Shown: positions 22,406-37,517, counted from the stretch's first letter. The stretch is DNA of 64,000 nt from Corticium candelabrum (GCF_963422355.1 NC_085087.1:4797509-4861508), one strand, 5' to 3'. Program-made: numbers and translations. Notes: a model not told the origin generated them from the sequence alone.

Positions 22406-25169
22406 TTAAACTGCAGCTCCGTAGGCTGGATTTTCTTGAATAGCAAAATCGGATGGTTTAACATAAGATGACTCCAGTCTCACTTGCCTTACTTGATCTT
22501 CATTAGGTATGTATTTATAGATATGGCTAGTCTCCTCATTCGTTGGATTCGATGACTTCACTGCTCCATCAATAAACACACTTCTACTTAGTATATATTG
22601 TAACTAGTTAATTATATATTGTAACTAGTTAATTGTAAAATTGTAACTAATTAATAATATTTTGCAAATAGACAATTGTGCTATTGTAATAGTAACATAA
22701 TAATTATTTTATATAAAATATGCATTTTAACATAAACAAGAAATCATATATAGAAACAGATCTTTGAAATACACTTTATTATAGATACGTAATTTGATGG
22801 ACAAAGAAAATGACATCGATCAGTTAAGTCTATATCTTTTGACTGACTCTTTGCAAACGTTTGCAGTTGGAGATCGCTTTACCACCACTGAGAGGCTATC
22901 AAGACGTTTCCTATACAAACTCCAATGGACTTCGTTGTGTAGTGGCGGAGTATTAAATTTGCTATCGAATGAAATACAAAAATCCCATTGATCTAGACGA
23001 AACCATGACTTAAATTTTGCTGCAGATGAAGGTTTCAATAAGCACATTATACGCCTCTGTAAGAGACTTGCACGAAGCCACAAATATAACCAGGTCATGA
23101 CGAACGCCGAACGCTATGGTCAACAACATTTATCATATGCCTGTAATGCAAATGCTTCATGGAGTGTCGCCAATATCAACGGATCCATGATCGTTTCCTC
23201 GAAAGAAAACATATCGTCTGGCTGTTAATCGGGTAACTTTGATGCAGCTATAAGTTGGGCTGCGCCATGAAATCGTTGTACGCTTGTTGTACGAGTTACG
23301 AGCAAGGATTGATGGAGCGATGATGAAAAGACTTACGTTTTAGGCAACTAATTAACTCTCTTTGAATATCTATATATCCTTAGATACTGTTCATCAAACA
23401 ATAGGTTTTGATTTTATCAATAGTCAATTAAAACGCTATTTTTAATATGGTAATTATTTGGCAAATATGTGTAAATACTTCGAATGTTGACTTGCTGCTT
23501 TGTATGATGTGTTCACCATTATTGAGAAGCTATCAAGACGTTTCGTAGCTATACAAACTCGAATGGTCTTTTGAGTGGTGTCTGAGTATCAAATTTGCTG
23601 TCGAAAGAAGTCCAAAAATCCGATTGATCTAAACGAAACGATGACTTCAATTTGGCTGCAGGGGACGGTTTGCATGAACACTTTATAAGAAACTTTCCCG
23701 AAGCCACAAAAATTAACCAGGTTATGACAAACGCTGCACGCAATGGTCAACAACACACATCGTACGCCTGTACCGCAAATGCATCGTTTAATGCCGCCAA
23801 TCTCAATGGATCCATGATTATTTCCTCGAAAGAAAACATATCGACTGGCTGTTAATCAACTAACTTTGATGCGTCTATAAGTTGGGCTGCGCTATTTAAA
23901 CGGTTTACGCTTGTTGTACGAGTTAGCAGCCATGATTGTTCGAGCGATGATGAAAGGCTTATGTTTTAGGCAACTCTTTTTGAATATCTATATATCCTTA
24001 AGTGTTGTTCAGCAAACAATAGGTTCTGATTCTATCAATAAATTAATTAAAACACTATTTTTAATATAGTAATTATTTTTTTATATATGTTAGATACTTT
24101 GAATGTTGACTTGCTGCTTTGTGTTATGTGTTCTCTAATCCAACAATGTATGACAACAAGTAAATATAGCGTGAATGCATGCAGAATACCACAACTTACT
24201 TCTAACATAAAATATGATAATACAGAGAAAAACATGATAGACCGCAATACTAAATATAGAAATAATTGCGTATGCCCAAATTGGAAATCCTGAAAAGAAA
24301 AGGGATTAAAAATACTAGAACACCAAATATTAGTCATACATAGTTACCTGATTAAGTTGTATTGCTCTTTTCTTCTGCAGTACTTTGTACGGTTGCCCAA
24401 AAAATCGGTTTTCGTGCACTCTGGAAACTTTTTTGAGATATGTCTCTGATAACTTAGGATAATATTCATAATAGTGAGAGATAATGCACTTATACCATAT
24501 TAAACATTAAAGTATTTCAATGAATAAATTAATTATTTATTAATTATTTATTGCTTTTAGTTATAACTTAGATTATCATCGACACGAAAAGTCGCCGTTT
24601 TTGAAAGAAATCTCTTAGAATTACGTAGCACAACTGTATATCTTAGGCGCACACCATCGTATTCCTTTGTAATACCATTTACTTTGAGTTTTTTTTTGTA
24701 AACCGCCTAGAAGATTGTCCGATATTCTTTTCCGTTTGACGTTTTTACTGGTTTTTGCCACTGATAGGTAAAATTAGTTGCAAAGGCGTTGATGTCCTAA
24801 CTATAGTTTTCAGACAGTACAAAATTGTTTGAATTTCCGTTTATTGGAAATCTTGCGGTACGAATACGATATTTGATCCAACAATACTGTAAAGCTTAAT
24901 ATTTTTTCGTACAGCAGGACATCTATACAGAAACTAGTAATCAATATCAGTTAAGTTGTAACAATTTAGTAACTTTTGTTATTAATGCACTCGGCAGTCT
25001 CACTCTCTTTAAAAAATTTGCAAATGCAGGCCAAGCATGCGCGTGACGATTTACCTTTTCTATTAGTTTGACAAAGTACTGTTTGCTCACTAGCGACTGA
25101 CTCCAAAATAGGGACAACAATAGATACCCGAAAGACAAATAGACGAAAGGTCAAAAGCTTGTGAAACAT
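22406..25169 (-). pseudogene. Unit C: receptor lacking Ig2, with duplicated tail exons
   Basis: The last exon 22406-22571 and two sets of middle tail exons are present (about 22860-23222 and again about 23530-23852). They are followed by the juxtamembrane exon (about 24100-24140), TM (about 24207-24292), a truncated stalk (from 24350), Ig1 (about 24580-24920) and signal exon 25055-25169 (115 nt, open). Near 24393 the stalk jumps directly into the intron that normally lies between Ig1 and Ig2, so Ig2 is deleted. Ig1's donor is lost (GTAAG became ATAAT on the minus strand) and a T-run expansion near 24690-24703 shifts the frame. The stalk/TM pairing next to a truncated ectodomain shows unequal recombination. 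Unit E is its duplicate. Confidence 0.75.
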
Positions 25170-25232
25170 TGCTGAGTCTGAACATAATGTAGGTACAACA
25201 TGGCTGATAACAATAGTACTGCAATTCTCCAC

Positions 25233-27842
25233 ACTTTACAAAGAGAGAACTTCTTACTCTAGCAAGACACAACAAAATTGTGACAAGGTTTTTCAATCTC
25301 GCTACCAATAGTCACATTTATCAGCACATACTGTAGGTCTTTGTGTCCTGGCACGAGTGACACGAACGCGGCGTGATATCTGTAAAGCACACCGCCTTTC
25401 AAATATCCCGTTCGTCATGACAATATTTTAGCTGTTGATATTGTTTCTACGGTAGTTCATTAAGGTAACATTAGTTTGTCTCTTTTCGAGAAAATAGGTA
25501 CCGGCTAGGCTATGCTTTGCTGCGCTACCGCTTGTATACAGTAAACTCTAGATACCATGTCCTTTTTATCGACTCAATGCAGTTAGGCGATACCCTAGCT
25601 AGTTACGTACATGCTGTTCTAGCAGTTCTGGTCGAATTATATCATGTGATATTGCAATCATCAGATCATTGATTTAAGCAAAACGTATATATAGAGTCTG
25701 GAGAGGAAGACAACACCAACCTTTTATTTACGAAATACTTAACTAATTCAAAAATTAAAATTTATATGTACAAAAAATCACACTATGCCAAAGAATAAAG
25801 GGCAACTGCTTGTCGTGGTCGGTACTAAGATGGTAAACAGTTGAGAAGTTAGGTGTATTTTTGTTTACCACGCGTAGAAATGCGTTAGGTAAGTGTTTGT
25901 TTAATCAACAAGGTAATCTATAGTTAGTTACCAAGCAAATAATTTTAAATAAAATTTATAAATTTTGATTTTAATTTTTACATACTAGTAGCTGTATTTC
26001 CTTAAATTTTTGTTAACGCCATTTATGATTTATTATCCAATATATCGTATCTGTCACGCTTACAATCGTGTTAGTTATGTATGACACTATCTGCATGTTG
26101 TTGCCTTAATCTAATTTTAGATTTTTGGTTATTAGTATGGCATGTTCTGCGGGATTGCAAATTCTAGCATTGTCGATATTTGTCAGACAAAAGGACAGTT
26201 GCCACAAAAAATACAGATGGAATCAACAATGAGCGCTGTAGTTCAAACTTTTACATTTAGATCAATAATAGCAAAGTTATAAGTGGTATTTTGCTAAAAT
26301 TGTGAATATTAATATAAATGAAATGATTCAATCTTTGGAGGTGTTACGTAGTTCAAACTCGTTCTTGTGTGATAATGTAACTAAAATCATTATTGTCGAT
26401 GTGAGACATTTCACGTAAGAATTTGCTTTCTGATACGGTTTTATAATAATATATTTCACATCGTACCAACAGGTACAGCCTCTCACAAATGAGAGAAATA
26501 TACGTACAAACCCACACACATTCACATAGACACCTCAAAACAAACAGACAGCTAAGTATATAACAGAGAACGTAATTCCTTCAGCGAGATGGCAAAAAAA
26601 TTAGTATGCACATCTACAAAAGGCAACGTATCTCTATAGACTTTCCACGATAGTCCTCTAGCTAGGCCATTTCTAGAGTCTAGTAACCGTTTCAACGATA
26701 AAGCTTGCACTGTTCGAATCTTCACTGACGCATTGAACATTCAATTACCTAGGCGCTGATACAGTGAGTCTCTCCATCGAAGACCAAGTCCCCGTCGAAT
26801 ACCTTTCCTAAATATGGCGTCAACTGCCATTCGCAATTATTTCCAGGCAAGCATTCTGTACATAATAATAATGTGAAATATCGTTCGCAGAGTGATTTAG
26901 ATTTGTAACTTTCTATACAATTAGCGTTTGCTTGACTTCGTACACTCAACTTTCTGACTGTTGTACGTTTGGTATGAAGAAAAATTGACTAATGCCTTGT
27001 CAAAGTGACAAAATCGTAGTTCATAATGTGATTAAGTTAAATTGCATTGTATGTTTATTGTACACGTGACTGACACTGTGACGTCGGCTCAGACTCAATA
27101 TCAATGGTTCTGTAAAGCAGTAGAAACATCGGTTGCTTAGATGTATATATTTGTTGTTAAAAGTTATAGATTGCTATTATTTTAGCAGTCCTAGTCAAAA
27201 CAATTTTAACATTTAAAATTATATACGATATTTAATTGACAAACGGATGATTTCTATCAATCATGTGAACATCAGTCAAGGTTCAGGTCTACTGTTGTTG
27301 TGGCCGGTAGCAACAATTTATAGACCAGTGTATATATAATTAAGTGTCCTTACGTGAAATGCTTTCGTTATTAAATCGTCTGTGTAACATTGCAATCTTA
27401 ACTAGTCGATTACCAGTTAACTATTTAAAATTAAAATTTTACAAAGATGTAATTTGAATTTTAACATAACTACATACTCGTTTCTTTGCAATGTTTGATG
27501 AATAAGGTCTGATCTTTGAGAAATATGCGAAGTGTTATGTCTCTGCTTCATGCTTATTGTTATTAACTTAATTATTCTGACATTATTTGTATGTTTCCGT
27601 TTAAACCGTCTTTTCGATTTTATGTACGTAAATTTCAATCGGTGCAAGCTCCTAATTTGTATTACATGTAAATTTTTTCTATTTTTTGCAAAAATGCATT
27701 TAATCATTTTATACTTCACTTCCAATACAGCCTAGGCTGAAACAGATCTGCACTAGTTCCTTAAGGTTAAGCGGGTTTTGTCATCCAACGAAGTTGAAGT
27801 GCAATCCTCTATAGCAACAACATAGTTGCGCCAATTGAAGAA
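25233..27842. other. Intergenic spacer between units D and C
   Basis: Standard spacer with the TATA-like block of unit C near 25685-25700 and the ~390-bp insertion at about 26445-26845. It is the uninterrupted counterpart of the transposon insertion site: the intact target AAAGTTATAAGTGG is readable near 26273-26286. Confidence 0.6.
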
Positions 27843-30080
27843 TTAAACTGCAGCTCCGTAGGCTGGATTTTCTTGAATAGCAAAATCGGATGGTTCAACA
27901 TAAGATGACTCCAGTCTCACTTGCCTTACTTGATCTTCATTAGGTATGTATTCATAGACATGGCTAGACTCCTCATTCGTTGGATTCGATGACTTCACTC
28001 CTCCATCACTAAACATAATTTTAGTTAGTATATATTGTAACTAGTTAATTATTTATTGTAAGTAGGTAATTGTATATTGTTACTAATTAATAATATACTG
28101 CAACTACACAATTGTGTTGTTTCAATAGTAACATAATAACTATTTTATATAAAATATGCATTTGAACATAAACAAGAAATCATATATAGAAACAGATCTT
28201 TGTAATACACCTTATTATAGAGACGTAATTTTATGGATAAAGGAAATGACATCGATCAGTTAAGTCTATATCTAATGACTGACTCTTTGCTAACGTTTGC
28301 AGCTGCAGATCGCTCCGCCACCACAGAGAGGCTATCAAGACGTTTCCTACACAAACTCGAATTGTCTTTGTTGTGTAGTGGCGGAGTATCAAATTTGCTA
28401 TCGAATGAAGTACAAAAATTCGATTGATCCAGACTATACCATGACTTAAATTTTGCTGCAGGTGACAGTTTCTATAAGCACATCATACGCATCTGCAAGA
28501 AACTTGCACGAAGCCACAAAAATTACCCAGTTTATGACGAATGCCGCGCGCAATGGTCAAAACATAATCATATCGTATGCCTGTACTGCAAATGTATCAT
28601 GGAGTGTCGCTAATCTCAACGAATCCATGATCATTTTCTCGAAAGAAAACATATCGTTTGGCTGTTAATTAAGTAACTTTGATGCGGCTATAAGCTGGGC
28701 TGCGCTACGAAAACGTTGTACGCTTATTGTACGAGTTATCAGCCATAATTGATCGACCGATGATGAAGGGTCTTATATTTTAGGCAACTCTCTTTGGATA
28801 TCTATATATCCTTAGATATTGTTCATCAAACAATAGTTTCTGATTCTATAAATAATTAATTAAAAAATATTTTTAATATAGTAATTATTTGGAAAATATT
28901 CTAAATACTTTGAATGCTGACTTGCTGCTTTGTGTGAGGTGCTCTCTAATCCAAAAATGTACAAAAATATGTAAACAAAGCGTGCGTGCATGCAAAATAC
29001 CACAACTTACTTCTAACATAAAATATGACAAGACAGAGAAAAAATATGACCGCCGCAATACTAAAAATAGAAATAATTGCATACGCCCAAATTGGAAATC
29101 CTGAAGAGAAAATGCTTAAAAATATTAGTACACCAAAATTTGGTCATACATGGTTACCTGATGAATTTGTATTGCGCTCTTCTTCTGCAGTACTTTGTGT
29201 CGTTGCACCGATTAAGTATGAAGAAACAGGAGATGATTCGGACGGTTTGAGGGTACCGAGTGCATTGTAAGTACTAATATGTGGAGTATTAGATTTCACG
29301 TTTTGAGGATTTGGAGTGCCTGCTATGTGCAAACAAATACTCTAATTATGCGTTCTTCGTTCATGTCAATTGTTTAGTGTAAAGTCAACTAACTTTGAAA
29401 TTTTGGAACACTAATTGTAACATTTGATTGTCCAAAACAGTTTTCTGCTGCCACAGTAACTTTTTCTGCATCTTTGACGTTTTGAAGCACGAAGTAGACA
29501 CAGTTGTCTTCTATTTGAACAGAACTGTTGACGATTTGGTTGGCTTGTTGATCAATTTTCAGAAAAGGCTTTGGATTTCCGGTAACGTTGAAACAAGCTT
29601 TTACATGAGATTTTGAGTTACTTATAATAATTGTCGATTGCTCTGAGATTGTGGGAAAATCTGTATATGCGCAAAAATTGAATTCGATTACCATTAACTA
29701 GTAAAAAATATGTTTAATCAGAGGCATATCTCGTACGGTTGAAAGGATTTACAGCGACTAGCCAAATGGTAGTATAATAAGAGCAACAGAAGTTCAATAT
29801 CAAATTATTTGCACAAAGCTTTCGCACAATTTGCATGCCAAATTTAGACCATGATTTATTCTATTATGAATTAGCAAAGAAAATTAGAGTTTTAGTAATT
29901 TATTAAGTAGTATATTAATAGACATTTAGATAAAATTGAGGTCTTTCTATTTAACATTAAAAACAGCAGAAAAAATTTATAATATTTTTGAAGAAAACAG
30001 CTTACAATATAATTTAGCTTGCATGTCTAGAAAAAAGCATCTAAAATGAATGGTAAAACATGAAGCCGTGCACTGAGACG
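27843..30080 (-). pseudogene. Unit D: receptor lacking Ig1 and signal peptide
   Basis: Exons present and open: Ig2 29394-29660, stalk 29158-29319, TM 29011-29100, a 37-nt juxtamembrane exon near 28909-28945, middle tail exons near 28660 and 28455, and last exon 27843 to about 28010. At 30080 the sequence leaves the Ig1-Ig2 intron and enters the 5' spacer of the next unit, so no Ig1 or signal exon exists. This truncation is the tandem-duplication junction, not random decay. Unit F is the complete counterpart. The extended frame of the KSWFRLDQ exon meets a TGA (L-N-stop). Confidence 0.75.
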
Positions 30081-32247
30081 GCAATTCACCATACTTTACA
30101 AAGAGAGAACTTCTTACTCAAGCAAGGCACAACAAAATTGTGATAAAATTTTTCGATCTCGCCGCCAATAGTCACATGTATCAGCACAGATTGTAGGTCT
30201 TTGTCTCTTTGAGCAAGTCACACGAACGTGGCGTGATATCTACAAAGCATACCACCTTTCAAATATCCCGTACGTACATGTCAATATTTCTATTGATATC
30301 AGTTCTACGGTAATTTTGCATCTTTTCTAGGTACTATGTTCTTTTATCGACTCAATGCAGTTGGGCAATACCATAGCTAGTTACCTACGTACTGGGCTAT
30401 CAGTTCAGGTCAAACCATTGTATGTGATATTGTAATCATCATATCATTGACGTAAACATTATGTATATCTAAAGTCTGGGGAGCAAGACAACTCTAAACA
30501 TTATATCAAAAAAATACTTAACTAAATCAAAAATTGAAATTTATATGTATAAACAATCACACCATTCCGAGGGATAAATGGCAACTGATTGTCGTAGTCG
30601 GTACTAAGAAGGTAAACTATTACAACGGTTAGGTGTATTTTAAGTTAATAAGCGTAGAAATGCGTTTGGTAGGTGTATGTTAAATAGACAAGGTAATCTA
30701 TAGTTAATTACAAAGCAAACGATTTTAAATCAAATTTAAAATCTTTGATTCTATTTTCACATACTAGTAGCTGCATTGTCTTAAATTTTTGTAAATGCCA
30801 TTTATAATTTTATATCCAATGTATTGTATCTGTCACGCTTACAATCGTTTTAGTTATGTATGTCAGTATCTGCATGTTGTTGTCTTAATCCAATTTTAGA
30901 TTTTAGGTCACTATTATGCCTTATTCTGAGGGATTACAAATTCTAACGCTATCGATATTTGTCACACAAAAGGACAGTTGGCACAGCAAAATAAAGACAG
31001 AAGCGACAATGACCATTGTAGTCGAAACTTTTATATTTAGCTGAACAATAGCAAGTTATAAGTGGTATTTTGCTAAATTAGTAAATATTAATATAAATGA
31101 AATGATCCTAATCTTTGTAAATGTCACGTAGTTCAAACTCGTTCTTGTGTGATAATGTAACTAAAAAATTATTGTCGATGTGAGACATTTTACGTAAGAA
31201 TTTGGTTTCTAATGCGATGGTATTTCCATGCAAGAATTCTGTACATTAATTTGACGCATCATTCGTAGAGTGATTTAGACTTGAAACTTTCCATATACCT
31301 AGCGCTTGCAATGACTTCGTACACTCAACTGTCTGAGTACTGTACGTTTGGTATGACGAACAATTGACACACACGATTATAACATGACCTAATGACTTGT
31401 CAATGTGACGAAATCGTAGTTCATCATGTGACTAAGTTACATTGCATCGTATGCTTATTGTGCATGTGACTGACACTGTGATCTGTGATAAAACTCAACA
31501 TTAAAGGGTTCTGTTAGCATTAGACATCGGTTGTTTAGATTTATATATTTGTTGCTGAAACTTGTAGATTGCTATTATTTTAGCAGTTGTAGTCAAAATA
31601 ATCCTAACATTTGAAATTATATACGACAATTCATTTGACAAACAGATGATCAATATATCATTCATGCGAACATCAGACAAGGTTTCACGTTTGTTGTTGT
31701 GGTCGGTAGCAACAATGTATAGACCATTATATATCAATTAGGTTTCCTCCAGTGCGTGAAATGAGTTCGCTATTAAATCGTCTGTGTAACATTGCAATCT
31801 TAACTGGTCTATTACCAGTTAACTATTTAAAATCAAAATTTGACAAAGATTTAATGTGAATTTTGACGTAACTGCATTTTCTTTGTTTCTTGCTAATTTG
31901 TTTTATAAGTAATGTCTGATCTCTAAGAAATGTGCGAATTGTTATGTCTCTGCTAAATGCTTATTGTTAATAACTTTATTATTCTGGCATTATTTCTATG
32001 TTTCTACTTAGATCGTCTTTTAGATTTAATACACGTAAATATCAACGGTGCAAGTTCCTAATGTACATTACACGTAAATTTTTCGGTTTTTACAAAAATG
32101 CATTTAATCATTTTATACTTCACTTTCGATACAGCCTCAGCTGGAACAGGTCTACACTAGTTTCTTTAAAGTTAAGCGGGTTTTGTCAGCCAATGAAGTT
32201 AAAGTGCAAACATCTCTAGCAACAACATTGTTGTGACAACTGAAGAA
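30081..32247. other. Intergenic spacer between units E and D
   Basis: Near-identical copy of 20248-22405, beginning exactly at the duplication junction. No gene seen. Confidence 0.6.
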
Positions 32248-33918
32248 TTAAGCTGCAGCTCCGTAGGCTGGATTTTCTTGAATAGCAAAATCGGATGGTT
32301 TAACATAAGATGACTCCAGTCTCACTTGCCTTACTTGATCTTCATTAGGTATGTATTTATAGACATGGCTAGTCTCCTCATTCGTTGGATTCGATGACTT
32401 CACTGCTCCATCAATAAACACAATTCTACTTAGTATATATTGTAACTAGTTAATTATATATTGTAACTAGTTAATTGTCAATTGTAACTAATTAATAATA
32501 TTTTGCAAATAGACAATTGTGCTATTGTAGTAGTAACATAATAATTATTTTATATAAAATAAGCATTTTAACATAAACAAGAAATCATATATAGAAACAG
32601 ATCTTTGAAATACACCTAATTATAGATACGTAATTTGATGGACAAAGAAAATGACATCGATCAGTTAAGTCTATATCTTTTGACTGACTCTTTGCAAACG
32701 TTTGCAGTTGGAGATTGCTTCACCACCACTGAGAGGCTATCAAGACGTTTCCTATACAAACTCCAATGGACTTCGTTGTGTAGTGGCGGAGTATCAAATT
32801 TGCTATCGAATGAAGTACAAAAATCCGATTGATCTAGACGAAACCATGACTTAAATTTTGCTGCAGATGAAGGTTTCAATAAGCACATTATACGCCTCTG
32901 TAAGAGACTTGCACGAAGCCACAAATATAACCAGGTCATGACGAACGCCGAACGCTATGGTCAACAACATCTATCATATGCCTGTAATGCAAATGCATCA
33001 TGGAGTGTCGCCAATCTCAACGGATCCCTGATCGTTTCCTCGAAAGAAAACCTATCGTCTGGCTGTTAATCAGGTAACTTTGATGCGGCTATAAGTTGGG
33101 CTGCGCCATGAAATCGTTGTACGCTTGTTGTACGAGTTACGAGCAAGGATTGATCGAGCGATGATGAAAAGACTTACGTTTTAGGCAACTAATTAACTCT
33201 CTTTGGATATCTATATATCCTTAGATACTGTTCATCAAGCAATAGGTTTTGATTTTGTCAATAGTCAACTAAAACGCTATTTTTAATATGGTAATTATTT
33301 GGCAAATATGTGTAAATACTTCGAATGTTGACTTGCTGCTTTGTGTGATGTGTTCACCATCATTGAGAAGCTATCAAGACGTTTCGTAGCTATACAAACT
33401 CGAATGGTCTTTGGGGTGGTGTCTGAGTATTAAATTTACTGTCGAAAGAAGTCCAAAAATCCGATTGATCTAAACGAAATCGTGACATCAATTTGGCTGC
33501 AGGTGACGGTTTGCATGAACACTATATAAGAAACTTTCTCGAAGCCACAAAAATTAACCAGGTTATGACAAACGCTGCACGCAATGGTCAACAACACACA
33601 TCGTACGCCTGTACCGCAAATGCATCGTTTAATGCCGCCAATCTCAATGGATCCATGATCATTTCCTCGAAAGAAAACATATCGACTGGCTGTTAATCAA
33701 CTAACTTTGATGCGTCTATAAGTTGGGCTGCGTTATTTAAACGGTTTACGCTTGTTGTACGAGTTAGCAGCCATGATTGTTCGAGCGATGATGAAAGGCT
33801 TATGTTTTTAGGCAACTCTTTTTGAATATCTATATATCCTTAAGTGTTGTTCAGCAAACAATAACTTCTGATTCTATCAATAAATTAATTAAAACACTAT
33901 TTTTAATATAGTAATTAT

Positions 33919-33965
<47 letters not shown>

Positions 33966-35042
33966 AGATACTTTGAATGTTGATTTACTGCTTTGTGTAA
34001 TGTGTTCTCTAATCCAACAATGTATGACAACAAGTAAATATAGCGTGAATGCATGCAGAATACCACAACTTACTTCTAACATAAAATATGATAATACAGA
34101 GAAAAACATGATAGACCGCAATACTAAATATAGAAATAATTGCATATGCCCAAATTGGAAATCCTGAAAAGAAAAGGGATTAAAAATACTAGAACACCAA
34201 ATATTAGTCATACATAGTTACCTGATTAAGTTGTATTGCTCTTTTCTTCTGCAGTACTTTGTACGGGTGCCCAAAAAATCGGTTTTCGTACACTCTGGAA
34301 ACCTTTTTGAGATATGTCTCTGATAACTTAGGATAATATTCATAATAGTGAGAGATAATACACTTATACCATATTAAACATTAAGGTATTTCAATGTATA
34401 AATTAATTATTTATTAATTATTTATTGCTTTTAGTCATAACTTAGATTATCATCGACACGAAAAGTCGCCGTTTTTGAAAGAAATCTCTTAGAATTAGGT
34501 AGCACAACTGTATATCTTAGGCGCACACCATCGTATTTCTTTGTAATACCATTTACTTTGAGTTTTTTTTGTAAACCGCCTTGAAGATTGTCCGATATTC
34601 TTTTCCGTTTGACGTTTATACTGGTTTTTGCGACTGATAGGTAAAATTATTTGCAAAGGCGTTGATGTTCTAACTGTAGTTTTCAGAGAGTACAAAATTG
34701 TTTGAATTTCCGTTTATTGGAAATCTTGCGGTACGAATACGATATTTGATCCAACAATACTGTAAAGCGTAATATTTTTTCGTACAGCAGGACATCTATA
34801 CAGAAACCAGTGATCAATATCAGTTAAGTTGTAACAATTTAGTAACTTTTGTTATTAATGCACTCTGCAGTCTCACTCTCTTAAAAAAATTTGCAAATGC
34901 AGGCCAAGCATGCGCCTGACGATTTACCTTTTCTATCTGTTTGACAAAGTACTGTTTGCTCACTAGCGACTGACTCCAAAATAGGGACAACAATAGATAT
35001 CCGAAAGACAAATAGATGAAAGGTCAAAACCTTGTGAAACAT
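32248..35042 (-). pseudogene. Unit E: twin of unit C, lacking Ig2
   Basis: Same structure and same lesions as unit C: last exon from 32248, duplicated middle tail exons, TM, truncated stalk joined to the Ig1-side intron near 34267, Ig1 with lost donor and T-run frameshift near 34563, signal exon 34928-35042 (115 nt, open). Shared lesions show that C was already a pseudogene, or already rearranged, before the segment duplicated. Confidence 0.75.
33922..33962. repeat. (AT)n microsatellite in unit E
   Basis: About 20 AT units. Copy 1 of the duplication has only a short TTTTTTTATATATG at this place, so expansion followed duplication. Confidence 0.9.
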
Positions 35043-36148
35043 TGCTGAGTCTGAACATAATGTAGACACAACATGGCTGATAACCATAGTACTGCAATTC
35101 TCCATACTTTACAAAGAGAGAACTTCTTACTCTAGCAAGGCACAACAAAATTGTGACAAGGTTTTTCAATCTCGCTACCAATAGTCACATTTATCAGAAC
35201 ATACTGTAGGTCTTTGTGTCCTGGCGCGAGTGACACGAACGCGGCGTGATATCTGTAAAGCACACCGCCTTTCAAATATCCCGTACGTCATGACAATATT
35301 TTAGCTATTGATATTGTTTCTACGGTAGTTCATTAAGGTAACATTAGTTTGTCTCTGGTCGAGAAAATAGGTACCGGCTAGGCTATGCTTTGCTGCGCTA
35401 CCGCTTGTATACAGTAAACTCTAGATACCATGTCTTTTTTATCGACTCAATGCAGTTGGGCGGTACCCTAGCTAGTTACGTACATGCTGTTCTAGCAGTT
35501 CTGGTCAAATTATATCATGTAATATTGCAATCATCAGATCATTGATTTAAGCAAGACGTATATATAGAGTCTGGAGAGGAAGACAACACCAACCTTTTAT
35601 TTACGAAATACTTAACTAATTCAAAAATTAAAATTTATATGTACAAAAAATCACACTATGCCGAAGAATAAAGGGCAACTACTTGTCGTGGTCGGTACTA
35701 AGATGGTAAACAGTTGAGAAGTTAGGTGTATTTTTGTTTACCACGCGTAGAAATGCGTTAGGTAAGTGTTTGTTTAATCAACAAGGTAATCTATAGTTAG
35801 TTACCAAGCAAATGATTTTAAATAAAATTTATAAATTTTGATTTAATTTCTACATACTAGTAGCTGTATTTTCTTAAATTTTTGTTGACGCCATTTATGA
35901 TTTATTATCCAATATATCGTATCTGTCACGCTTACAATCGTGTTAGTTATGTATGACATTATCTGCATGTTGTTGTCTTAATCTAATTTTAGATTTTAGG
36001 TCACCAGTATGGCATGTTCTGCGGGATTGCAAATTCTAGCATTGTCGATATTTGTCAGACAAAAGGACAGTTGGCACAGCAAAATACAGATGGAATCAAC
36101 AATGAGCGCTGTAGTCCAAACTTTTACATTTAAATCAATAATAGCAAA

Positions 36149-36154
36149 GTTATA
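36149..36154. repeat. 6-bp target-site duplication GTTATA (left)
   Basis: GTTATA here and at 42355-42360 flank the transposon nest. The empty site in the duplicate spacer (near 26276) has one copy. Confidence 0.85.
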
Positions 36155-37517
36155 GGTCAGTGGGTCTTCCGGCCATTTCAAATTACAAAAATTTAAAATT
36201 TTTAAATTTTAAAGTTTTAAAATTCAATTCTTCAGTTTTTTTGTGTGAAATTTAAAAATTTTAATTTAACGTTACCAATTTTTAAAATTTGCATTGAATT
36301 TTCAAATTTTAATTTTTTGAAAAATCAAAGTTTAAAATTTGATTATTTCAAATTTGTAAATTTTTAGGTGCAGTATATTAGAAATTGCTTTGCTGACGAG
36401 AAAACGAACGTAGTGTATATATGAACTGATGGCCGGATTTGAACTAACAGAAATTGAACGCTCATCCGTTCTCTCAAATAATTTGAGCACACATCAGAAA
36501 AAGAAAATTGAAAGAACGAGTAGCAGTGTACGCGGTAGGGAGTCCATTGGACGGCGTACTGGTGCATTCCAACGCGTGCTGATGCGCTGATTCCATTAAA
36601 CTAGGCGCGGTTTCTGCTAACCACATCAGCACGTTTCCTGTACCGTTTCTCTGCACCTGTACCTACGCCGCTTCAGACAGTTACTAATTTTTAGTAACTC
36701 GAAGTGCATGGTCGCGTCGTTACTGTAGATGTAGGAGTACGATTGGCCCAACTGCAAGTTGCACTTCATGTCTAGATTTTGTACATCACATGGAACACTA
36801 CCCGATAGCGCAGGTAGAACGTCTACAACCTCATGCTGTGTCTCTCCTGTGCCGTGAGAACAGAACCCACACTGACTACAAGTGAATTACGAGACCAAAT
36901 AATAAAGGTGGAGACGCACGCAGTGCTCATGGCAGGAGGGGATAGGGAACGTACGTGTACACCGTCCTGCTGACACGCCCGTCCCCTCGACGGTACCGCG
37001 TCCAACTACTACAGTTACGTATGCCGTACTGTACCGGCAGACTAGTCGCCAATTCAATACCAACTAACTTTACACAAGCAACGTACTGCATGATCGCGTA
37101 GAGATCCTGTAGTATCAGTATCAACATCAAATAGGGGTTTCCTTCTGTTTCGTTGAAGGACGCCCCACTACACATAGATCACACGCACACACAATAAACA
37201 ACGGATCCGAGTCAAAGACATCGTTTAGCACTCGGTAGGGGTTGATCCTTAGAGTCTGCATGGCTGTCCGGAAACTCGCGTATCTGCCTACGTAGCTATT
37301 AAAATTTAGTTAGTCAGCGCTGTCAGCTCTCACGATCCAGGAGAATTTCCAAAGCACCATCGACCACCAACGTAATTGTGCCCTCGACAACCTCGTGATG
37401 CTAGCGATCTTGCCGAACATGTGACAGCATTCTTTCACGCACGCGACAAACTTGGGGATTGCCCAACTAATTAGCAGCACGTACAGTATAGGCACATCGT
37501 ATCAAATTGAGTCACGG

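Larger units (their letters stand above)
20243..30080. repeat. Tandem duplication, copy 1 (~9.8 kb)
   Basis: From the region just upstream of unit B's signal exon, through unit C, to the intron between Ig1 and Ig2 of unit D, this block matches 30081-46163 nearly base for base, once the transposon nest at 36155-42354 is removed. It ends abruptly at 30080, where ...CACTGAGACGG joins CAATTCACCATAC, the start of the next copy. Confidence 0.85.
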
